6,299 nucleotides of DNA. Origin: Verrucomicrobiota bacterium. GTDB taxonomy: Bacteria > Verrucomicrobiota > Verrucomicrobiia > Opitutales > UBA953. Positions within the stretch are counted from its first letter, which is position 1. Each line of letters opens with the position of its first letter. The DNA is taken from the NCBI GenBank assembly GCA_009917805.1, contig RGES01000079.1, forward strand, positions 1 to 6,299, read 5' to 3'. A model generated the notes under the pieces. That model saw nothing but the letters and a program-made list of their open reading frames with translations. It was not told where the DNA came from and did not search any database. A program made the position numbers and the translations under genes. This document shows, in pieces, positions 1-4,991 of this stretch.

Positions 1-666
1 CTTGAGGGTCCCATTTGCCGGATCGGCCGACTCCACGCGGCTGCGGGTCGAGTCCCACTTGTGATAGAACGTCACCACCGCATCCTGGGCTTCGACCGGC
101 TTCACTTCGCCGAACGATGCCAGTTCCTTGGGGTCGACGCGGATCGTCTGTTCCGTGAAGCCCGACGCCGGGGAACTGCCCGGGATGGGGGTTTCGTTTT
201 CGACGCTGCGGACGTAGTGGCTGCCGGGTTGTTTGCTGCGGGCCCGGATGGCGCGACGGTCGGTCCAGAGCTGTTCGAAGGTCTCGGTACCGGCCGGAAT
301 CTGCAACGTCCAGCGGCCGTCCTTGCCGCCGGTGAAGGCGGGCAGTTCCTTGCCGCCCGTGATCAGCACCTTCGCCCCCGGGGCGGCTTCGTAGGAGATC
401 GCCTTGCCGGCCTCGCCGGAATCTTTCGCCTCGAAGGTGACGGCGGTCGTGAGCCGGTAGGTGCCTTCGGCGAAGATGATGCGGACGGGTTCGGCAAGCG
501 GACGCGGCAGTTTGCGGACGGCCAGTCGGGCGCCGTCCAGCGAGGCCAGCGGGGCATCGGCCTGGCCCGAGGCGCGGTCGTCGCCTTTCGGTGAGACATG
601 CAGTTCCAACGCTTGCGCGGCGAAAGGCAGGAGGATCGTGAGGAACAGCGAACGGCGGAAAGGCAT
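1..666 (-). CDS. Secreted right-handed beta-helix protein (GH141-like), 3' end beyond the window
   Basis: This reading frame starts at ATG 666 and stays open to position 1, giving the first 222 residues of a longer protein. Residues 1-19 (MPFRRSLFLTILLPFAAQA) are a Sec signal peptide with an AQA cleavage site. The mature protein opens with LHVSPKGDD (22-30), then a PLASLDGARLAVRKL stretch (39-53) and IIFAEGTYRL (63-72). That is the usual entry of secreted parallel beta-helix enzymes, where the pattern is 'yVsp.G.D...G....P..tl..A...vr'. EQLWTDRRAIRAR (131-143) resembles the 'qLwvng.ra.rAR' segment of GH141-type glycan-active proteins. I infer a periplasmic or outer-surface polysaccharide-degrading protein; the catalytic part is outside the window, so substrate and enzyme class are unknown. 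The start is supported by the signal peptide, but no strong ribosome site precedes it. It lies 35 nt behind the methyltransferase on the same strand. A pectate-lyase-like or other beta-helix family is the main alternative. Confidence 0.85.
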   Translation of the reverse strand, partial: MPFRRSLFLTILLPFAAQALELHVSPKGDDRASGQADAPLASLDGARLAVRKLPRPLAEPVRIIFAEGTYRLTTAVTFEAKDSGEAGKAISYEAAPGAKVLITGGKELPAFTGGKDGRWTLQIPAGTETFEQLWTDRRAIRARSKQPGSHYVRSVENETPIPGSSPASGFTEQTIRVDPKELASFGEVKPVEAQDAVVTFYHKWDSTRSRVESADPANGTLK

Positions 667-682
667 GGTTATCCCGACAAGA

Positions 683-703
683 CCCGCGCGGGAGGGTTCC
701 CTC
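683..703. other. Two abutting short palindromes between methyltransferase and beta-helix gene
   Basis: CCCGCGCGGG (683-692) is a perfect palindrome. It shares its last base with GAGGGTTCCCTC (692-703), an inverted repeat with 5-bp arms around TT. The second one overlaps the methyltransferase stop codon. Together they fill most of the 35-nt gap. No T-run follows on either strand, so a classical intrinsic terminator is not shown; a weak stem at the gene junction or chance in GC-rich DNA are both possible. Confidence 0.3.
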
Positions 704-1415
704 AAGCCTTTCTGGCGACGTAGAAGCGCGTCTCGCCCGCGAACTCACGCACCAGCGGGCCGTCGGAGGCGACTTCCGTGCTCAGCGGGCACTCGACGAC
801 CGTGAAGCCCGCTTCCGAGAGCTCCTCGCGGGTCTCGGCTTCCGTGCTGCTATGGATGAAGACCGGCGAGGTGTCGCTCTCGTGCCAGCGGTCGCCCGGG
901 ATGACGTCGGCCGGGCGCTCTTCCTTCGCCCAGTAGGCCGCGTTGGCGCCTTTCTCCCGGTCGGAGGCCGTGAAGAGCAGGATGCCTCCGGGCTTCAGCA
1001 CGCGATGGATCGAGCGGAGCGCGGCGAGTCGGTGCGCGCGGCTGGGCAGGCACATCAGTCCGTTGAAGGCGAAGATCGCGCGGTCGAACGAAGCGTCGGC
1101 ATAGGTCAGCGCCGTGGCGTCCTGCTGTTCGACGCGCCGCTCCCAGGCTTCGTCGTGATCGGCCAGCACCGCGCGGGCGAGGCTGACCATGATCGGCGAA
1201 AAGTCGGTCGCGACGACGTCCGCGTAGCCGGCTTGCAACAATCCCAAGGCGACGCGCCCGCCGCCGCAGCCTAGTTCCAGGATGCGGTGGGCCGGCGTGA
1301 AGTGACGTTCGATCAGCGTGCGTTCCGAAGCCCAGAGCCCGACGCGGACGGCGGCCCGCGCATAATGCAGGGCCGTCTCGGTCTCGAGCCAGTGGGCCTG
1401 CGGGTCGCGTTCCAT
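702..1415 (-). CDS. Class I SAM-dependent methyltransferase
   Basis: A 237-residue cytoplasmic protein with a Rossmann-type methyltransferase fold. Motif I is ILELGCGGGR at 45-54 (glycine loop for S-adenosylmethionine). VVATDFS at 67-73 places the acidic residue D71 that binds the ribose. QQDA at 97-100 is the adenine-side motif. FDRAIFAFNGL (110-120) and HRVLKPGGILLF (137-148) follow in the expected order for the Methyltransf_11/25 type. The C-terminal third (about 150-237) is less standard and probably forms the substrate cap. The substrate cannot be read from the sequence; small-molecule methylation is the usual role of such proteins. The ATG at 1415 gives a full-length domain with about 40 residues before motif I; no clear ribosome site precedes it. 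The gene is divergent from the DUF192 lipoprotein gene, and the beta-helix gene follows it. Confident in family, not in function. Confidence 0.9.
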   Translation of the reverse strand: MERDPQAHWLETETALHYARAAVRVGLWASERTLIERHFTPAHRILELGCGGGRVALGLLQAGYADVVATDFSPIMVSLARAVLADHDEAWERRVEQQDATALTYADASFDRAIFAFNGLMCLPSRAHRLAALRSIHRVLKPGGILLFTASDREKGANAAYWAKEERPADVIPGDRWHESDTSPVFIHSSTEAETREELSEAGFTVVECPLSTEVASDGPLVREFAGETRFYVARKA

Positions 1416-1424
1416 GGGGTCGAA

Positions 1425-1450
1425 GCAAGCGAATCTTGCCTCCGAGGCAA
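1425..1450. promoter_or_regulatory. Overlapping, mutually exclusive hairpins in the divergent 54-bp gap
   Basis: The gap between the methyltransferase start (1415) and the lipoprotein start (1470) contains GCAAG-CGAAT-CTTGC (1425-1439) and TTGCCT-CCG-AGGCAA (1436-1450). They share 1436-1439, so only one can form in an RNA at a time. Any promoters for the two genes must overlap this gap or lie inside the neighbouring coding sequence; I could not recognise convincing -35/-10 hexamers. The stems are short, and an operator or a chance pattern is equally possible. Confidence 0.3.
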
Positions 1451-1469
1451 TCGCAGGAACACTCGGAGC

Positions 1470-1973
1470 ATGATTCGGTCGTTTTTCTTCTCCGTCGCCT
1501 TGGCGCTCGTCGCTTGCGACAGCCAGACCAAGGTCTCCGCGCCCGCCGCCGAGCTCGGGGTCGAAACGCGCTTCCCGGTCCGGATGGGCCAGGTCCTCGG
1601 CCAGCTGCGCATCGCCGCGACCGACCTGGAGAAGGCGCGCGGGCTGATGGGCGTCACCAAGCTGAACGACGCCGAAGGCATGGCGTTCATGTATGACGCC
1701 GAGACGCGGATGAGCTTCTGGATGAAGGACACCCCGCTGGACCTCGACATCGCGTTCGTCTCGCGCGACGGCACCGTCCTCGAGGTGCGGACCATGACCG
1801 CCGGCGACACCGAGACCACCGCTTCGACCACCGATCAGGTGCGCTTCGCGGTCGAGATGCGTGCGGGCTGGTTCCGTGATTTCGGGGTGAAGCCCGGCGA
1901 GAAGATCAACGTCGACGACCTGCGTACGGCATTGAAGGCGCGCGGTTTCGACGCGACGCGATTCATCCCCTGA
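1470..1973 (+). CDS. DUF192 family lipoprotein
   Basis: A 167-residue protein of the DUF192 family, whose biochemical role is unknown. Residues 1-15 are a short hydrophobic export signal ending in the lipobox LVAC, with C16 as the predicted lipidated residue. The family signature is complete: KARGLMG (56-61), MAFMYD (71-76), SFWMKDTPLDLDIAFVSRDG (82-101), and FAVEMRAGWFRDFGVKPGEKINV (126-148), which matches the usual 'alE.naGw...ngik.Gd.v'. I chose ATG 1470 over an upstream in-frame start at 1287. It begins exactly at the signal peptide, AGGAA (1455-1459) lies 10 nt upstream, and the longer form would overlap the divergent methyltransferase gene. The residue after the lipidated cysteine is Asp, which in enterobacteria keeps a lipoprotein in the inner membrane; whether that rule holds here is unknown. 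The gene ends back to back with the small membrane-peptide gene on the other strand. Confidence 0.93.
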   Translation: MIRSFFFSVALALVACDSQTKVSAPAAELGVETRFPVRMGQVLGQLRIAATDLEKARGLMGVTKLNDAEGMAFMYDAETRMSFWMKDTPLDLDIAFVSRDGTVLEVRTMTAGDTETTASTTDQVRFAVEMRAGWFRDFGVKPGEKINVDDLRTALKARGFDATRFIP

Positions 1974-1976
1974 TCA
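1971..1976. other. TGATCA: back-to-back stop codons of convergent genes
   Basis: The plus-strand lipoprotein gene ends with TGA at 1971-1973. The minus-strand small membrane-peptide gene ends with TGA at 1976-1974. The two stops form one palindromic hexamer, with no base between the genes and no room for a separate terminator. Transcripts from both sides must overlap or terminate inside the opposing gene. Confidence 0.85.
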
Positions 1977-2078
1977 CAGCGAGCGCCAGAGCAGCAGTAG
2001 GCCCGCGGCCGCGGCGAGTCCGCCCAGCACGAAGGCGAGGGCCAGACGTTCCGCGACGGTCGTACGGAAGATCCTCAT
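1974..2078 (-). CDS. 34-residue single-pass membrane peptide
   Basis: A short gene, MRIFRTTVAERL followed by a hydrophobic helix of about 20 residues (12-31, rich in Leu, Ala and Gly) and the tail RSL. The basic N-terminus (R2, R5, R11) suggests that it stays in the cytoplasm. Support for a real gene is positional: its ATG overlaps the stop of the polyprenyl synthase as ATGA (2075-2078), the classic arrangement for translational coupling. It ends exactly where the facing lipoprotein gene ends. A longer in-frame reading to 2216 would only read through the synthase gene in another frame, with Arg/Pro-rich nonsense. I do not recognise a family. It is too short for TatA/TatE, which carry an amphipathic helix after the membrane helix. 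A role next to the prenyl synthase, or as a small membrane-complex subunit, is a guess. Confidence 0.62.
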   Translation of the reverse strand: MRIFRTTVAERLALAFVLGGLAAAAGLLLLWRSL

Positions 2079-3025
2079 GCCTTCGGCGCCAGTCGGGCGG
2101 CGGCTTCGCGCAGGAAGGCCGTGAGGCGTAGCAGGAAGAAGGGAGAAGGCGAACCTGCGACAGGTTCGAGGGCCTGTTCGGCGGCCGCGATCTCGGCGTC
2201 GAGCCGGCGGAAGCATTCGCGCCAGGCGTCGGCCGAGATGAGTCGGCGCGCGTCGCCACCGGCCCGCAGGGCGGTCAGGAAGCCTTTGCCTGAACGGTCG
2301 CGCTCGAGGAGCATCGGCAGCGTCAGCTTGCCGCTGGCCGCGTCGGTCCCGAGCGTCTTACCGGCTTTGGTGTCGTCCTGCAGCAGGTCGACCAGGTCGT
2401 CGTAGATCTGGTAGGCGATGCCGAGGTGACGGCCGAAGAGGGTGCAGGCGGCGATATGTTCGGGCGGGCGGCCCGCGAGGAGCGCGCCGGCCTGGCAGGC
2501 GCCTTCGAAGAGCTCGGCGGTCTTCAGGCGGATGTGGCGGTAGTAGTCGTCGAGCGAAAGGTCGTCGTGGCCGCGGGAGAACGTCTGGCAGACTTCGCCC
2601 GAGCAGACTTCGCGGGAGGCGCGGGCGACGATGCGGCAGAGCTCGGGGGTCGGGTGATCGGCCGCGAGGACGAGGGCGTGGGCGAAGAGGGCGTCGCCGA
2701 AGAGCACGGCCGCATGGGCGCCGTGGGTGCGGTTGGGGGTGTCGCTGCCGTGGCGGGTGTCGGCGCCGTCCAGCACGTCGTCATGGACGAGCGTGGCGAG
2801 GTGGACCAGTTCGATGATCCCGGCGCCACGGACGAGGGCGTCGGGGGGCGGGCCGCCGGCGCCGGAGCCGAACGCCAGCAACGGACGGAGGCGTTTGCCC
2901 GGGTGGGCGAGGACGTCACGGACCATCGGACGCACTTCCGGCTCGAAAGCGAGTTCCTGCGCCGCGAGGAATTTCTCGAGCGCCGCGAAATGGGCTTCAA
3001 GGCCGGCGTGCAGCGGGGAGGACAC
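2075..3025 (-). CDS. Trans-type polyprenyl diphosphate synthase
   Basis: A 316-residue isoprenyl chain elongation enzyme that condenses isopentenyl diphosphate onto an allylic diphosphate in the cytoplasm. Motifs in order: GKRLRP (43-48, diphosphate binding), first Asp-rich motif DDVLD (82-86), RLKTAELF (166-173), second Asp-rich motif YDDLVD (208-213), and GKTLGTDAASGKLTLP (222-237). The segment before the first motif, HLATLVHDD, has small residues A77 and T78 where short-chain enzymes carry bulky aromatics. This resembles IspB/heptaprenyl-type enzymes, so a long product for a quinone tail is likely (inference). The usual Arg-Arg-Gly after the first motif reads R91-H92-G93. The start is GTG at 3025; I found no ATG, GTG or TTG in frame upstream to about 3080, and its distance to GKRLRP fits the family. 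The ribosome site is weak. The stop overlaps the start of the small membrane-peptide gene. Length is normal. Confidence 0.94.
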   Translation of the reverse strand: MSSPLHAGLEAHFAALEKFLAAQELAFEPEVRPMVRDVLAHPGKRLRPLLAFGSGAGGPPPDALVRGAGIIELVHLATLVHDDVLDGADTRHGSDTPNRTHGAHAAVLFGDALFAHALVLAADHPTPELCRIVARASREVCSGEVCQTFSRGHDDLSLDDYYRHIRLKTAELFEGACQAGALLAGRPPEHIAACTLFGRHLGIAYQIYDDLVDLLQDDTKAGKTLGTDAASGKLTLPMLLERDRSGKGFLTALRAGGDARRLISADAWRECFRRLDAEIAAAEQALEPVAGSPSPFFLLRLTAFLREAAARLAPKA

Positions 3026-3050
3026 GCCGCAATGTGCGGGCGAAGCGGTC

Positions 3051-3066
3051 CCTGCGCAAGCGCAGG
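3051..3066. promoter_or_regulatory. 16-nt palindrome ahead of the polyprenyl synthase
   Basis: CCTGCGC-AA-GCGCAGG is a 7-bp inverted repeat around two bases. It sits in the 67-nt gap between the zinc-ribbon gene stop (3093) and the synthase GTG (3025), 25 nt upstream of that start. There is no T-run, so it is not a standard terminator. It could be a stem in the polycistronic RNA that separates expression of the two genes, or an operator for an internal promoter. This is the only sizeable gap in the five-gene run. Confidence 0.4.
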
Positions 3067-3092
3067 ATGCGGATAGACCACCTAGCGGCGGC

Positions 3093-3977
3093 TTACGGGA
3101 CGAACTTCGTCTCGACCGAGATGATCACCTTGCCGCTGCTCGCGCACTCGGCGCAGGGGATGCGCTTGTCGAGCAGCTGGCCCTTCTGGGCTTCGCGGGT
3201 GAAGCCGAGGCCGCCGCACTTCTTGCAGGCGATCTGTTCGTTCGTCGTCGTGCTCAGCTCGGCGCCGGCGTTGATCGCGTCCACGAACTTCTGGAGGCCG
3301 GCCGGGGAGTCCTCGAGCGTGGAGCATTCGACGAAGGCTTCGCGGCGGAGCGTCAGGCGTTTGCCGACGAGCGGAGGGTAGGCGGCCGTGAAGAGCAGGG
3401 CGACGGTGCCGACGTGCATGCCCGTGATCTTGCCCGTGTCGCCGACCTTGCCCGGCTTGTCGAGGAGGAGGATCGCCATCGTGTCGACGCCGGCGGCGAG
3501 GGCTTCGTTGGGGCCGGCGGCCGGCCAGGCGGCTTTGGCCAGGAAGCGATTGTCACCGAGGTCCTGGACGAGCGAGTAATTGACGGTGGCGAGGTAACCG
3601 GTGGCCTTGCTCGAGCCGGAGGGAGAGCCGTCGACGATGCGCTGGGTGGCGAAGGCCGAGTAGAGGCGTTGGAGGTCCTTGGAGGTTTCCGTGGCGCCCA
3701 GCTTATTCATCTTCGAGAGCTTGAAGGTGCGGGTGGACTTGGCTTCAGGCGGCGTGAGCGAGCGGAAGGGCGTGATCACGACGGTGTTGTCGACTTCGTC
3801 CTCGGCGGCCTTCGGGGCGACCTTGGCCGTAGGGGCGGTGGTGGCCGGAGCCGTGGTCGCGGCGGCAGCGGGGGCGGCCGGCGCGGCGGGCTCGTTTGCT
3901 TTCGTGCCGAAGACGGTCGTCTGGGCCGCCAGCGAGACGGCGGAGGCGAGGAGGGCGAGAAGCAGTCGCGAGATCAT
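3093..3977 (-). CDS. Secreted protein with C-terminal DnaJ-like zinc-ribbon cysteines
   Basis: A 294-residue protein of no family that I recognise. Residues 1-18 (MISRLLLALLASAVSLAA) are a Sec-type signal peptide without twin arginines. Residues 29-58 form a low-complexity Ala/Pro/Thr linker. A globular region (about 65-245) follows, with predicted strands such as TGYLATVNYSL (126-136) and TMAILLLDKPGKVGDTGKI (166-184). The C-terminus has CKKCGGLG (251-258) and CAECASSG (275-282), 20 residues apart, which matches the CxxCxGxG style of the DnaJ zinc-binding repeats and could bind one zinc. A fifth cysteine is C218. Such ribbons are mostly cytoplasmic, so one on an exported protein is odd; oxidised disulfides are an alternative. 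ATG 3977 lies 4 nt after the tatC stop, which suggests the same transcript. Function unknown; a cell-envelope role is inferred from export and context. Confidence 0.85.
   Translation of the reverse strand: MISRLLLALLASAVSLAAQTTVFGTKANEPAAPAAPAAAATTAPATTAPTAKVAPKAAEDEVDNTVVITPFRSLTPPEAKSTRTFKLSKMNKLGATETSKDLQRLYSAFATQRIVDGSPSGSSKATGYLATVNYSLVQDLGDNRFLAKAAWPAAGPNEALAAGVDTMAILLLDKPGKVGDTGKITGMHVGTVALLFTAAYPPLVGKRLTLRREAFVECSTLEDSPAGLQKFVDAINAGAELSTTTNEQIACKKCGGLGFTREAQKGQLLDKRIPCAECASSGKVIISVETKFVP
3804..3893 (-). repeat. Ala/Pro/Thr low-complexity linker coding segment
   Basis: This segment encodes residues 29-58 of the secreted zinc-ribbon protein, composed almost only of Ala, Pro and Thr with a few Lys. 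On the plus strand it reads as GGC/GGG/GGT-rich simple sequence. It is a flexible spacer between the signal peptide and the globular part; length variation between strains would be expected. Confidence 0.75.
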
Positions 3978-3981
3978 GGGA

Positions 3982-4986
3982 TTAGTCGAGGGAAGAAAGG
4001 TCGCCTTCGGCAGGCGGAGGAGTGGACTTAGGCTTGACCGGGGCCGGGCTGCCGTCGGTCGGGGTCACCGGCTTGCGGCGGGTCGGGCGATCGTCGCCGT
4101 CATCCTTGTCCGAGTCATCGTCCTCGTCTTCGTCCGGCAGGTCGTCGTCTTCCGGATTCGGCTTATCGCCGCGGGCGATACGCTTGCGGCGGACGACGTA
4201 GAAGCCCACGGCGATGGCCACCAGGTAGAAGCCGAAGAGCACCCCGGTCATCACCAGGAGCGAGATCGGTTCGGCGATGGGCGTGATGAAGGCGACCAGC
4301 ACCATGATGCCCACCAGCATGCCGCGCCAGGACTTGAGCAAGGTGCGCGGGCGGACGAGTTCGAGCCACATCAGCACGATGAGGGCGAGCGGGAACTGGA
4401 AGGTGAGCCCGGTGAGCAGGCACATCATCACGACGAAGGAATAATAATCCGACGCCTGCCAGGTGACCTCCATCTTCAGGCCTTCGGCGAAGTGCTGCCA
4501 GATCTGGATCGACATCGGGCTGAGCCAGAGGAAGGCCAGCGTCGCCCCCATGAGGAAGAGCACCAGCGCGGCGCCGCAGAAGGGCACCAGGCCGCGCTTC
4601 TCGCGCTCCGTGAGGGCAGGTCCGACGAACCGGGCGGTTTCGTAGAGGAAGACCGGGGAAGCCAGGGCGACCCCGACGCCGAAGGCGGCGTACATCAGGA
4701 CTTTCCAGACGCCCATGAAGGTGAATTCCTTGAGTTCGCCCATGTTGACCAGGCCGGGGTCGGGTTGGCTGAGCGCGAAGGCGATCGGCGAAGTCTCGGG
4801 ATGTTTCGCCCATTCGAGCGGCAGGCTGAGGATCCGCGGGGTCTCCTGATAGAAGAACAGCGCCAGCACCATGCCGATGCCGAAGACGGTCGCCACCCGG
4901 ATCATCGAGATGCGGAGGTCGTCGAGGTGTTCCAGGAACGACATCTCGCTCCGGGGTTTGTTGCGACGAATGAGGCTGGTAAGCAT
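3982..4986 (-). CDS. tatC: Sec-independent protein translocase subunit TatC
   Basis: The polytopic core of the twin-arginine translocase, which recognises RR signal peptides and exports folded proteins across the cytoplasmic membrane. Family marks: N-terminal MSFLEHLDDLR (15-25), six membrane helices near 27-46, 93-115, 132-156, 181-208, 219-236 and 240-263, the periplasmic ASPVFLYETARFVGPALTEREKR (109-131), and FITPIAEP (233-240). At 334 residues it is longer than the usual 250 or so. The extra length is a cytoplasmic tail with an Asp/Glu run (279-299) and a Pro/Lys/Thr end. Helix 6 lacks the usual Gln, Pro and Glu: by alignment they are L243, V249 and L255. ATG 4986 is chosen because AAGGA (4996-5000) lies 9 nt upstream; Met15 is an alternative. 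It follows the SNF2 stop by 5 nt and precedes the zinc-ribbon gene by 4 nt. No tatA or tatB gene is in the window. Confidence 0.96.
   Translation of the reverse strand: MLTSLIRRNKPRSEMSFLEHLDDLRISMIRVATVFGIGMVLALFFYQETPRILSLPLEWAKHPETSPIAFALSQPDPGLVNMGELKEFTFMGVWKVLMYAAFGVGVALASPVFLYETARFVGPALTEREKRGLVPFCGAALVLFLMGATLAFLWLSPMSIQIWQHFAEGLKMEVTWQASDYYSFVVMMCLLTGLTFQFPLALIVLMWLELVRPRTLLKSWRGMLVGIMVLVAFITPIAEPISLLVMTGVLFGFYLVAIAVGFYVVRRKRIARGDKPNPEDDDLPDEDEDDDSDKDDGDDRPTRRKPVTPTDGSPAPVKPKSTPPPAEGDLSSLD
4090..4152 (-). repeat. Acidic simple-sequence segment in the tatC tail
   Basis: This segment codes for TatC residues 279-299, which are nearly all Asp and Glu. On the plus strand it appears as repeated GTC/ATC/TTC triplets, a trinucleotide-like tract. 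The acidic cluster would lie on the cytoplasmic face, next to the site where basic Tat signal peptides bind. Such tracts can vary in length by slippage. Confidence 0.75.
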
Positions 4987-4991
4987 TGGGG

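Noticed and set aside
683..703. Intrinsic terminator after the methyltransferase
   Set aside because: Stems are short and no T-run follows on the minus strand; kept only as a low-confidence structural note.
1287..1469. Upstream extension of the DUF192 gene to an in-frame ATG at 1287
   Set aside because: The added 61 residues precede the signal peptide and lie over the methyltransferase coding sequence; a lipoprotein signal must be N-terminal.
1974..2078. The 34-residue peptide as a TatA/TatE subunit for the nearby TatC
   Set aside because: TatA-type proteins have an N-terminal helix followed by a hinge and an amphipathic helix; here the helix is near the C-terminus and only three residues follow it.
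2426..4031. Long plus-strand open frames opposite the polyprenyl synthase and zinc-ribbon gene
   Set aside because: Products are low-complexity Gly/Ala/Val/Arg/Glu strings; the minus strand has full family motifs over the same bases.
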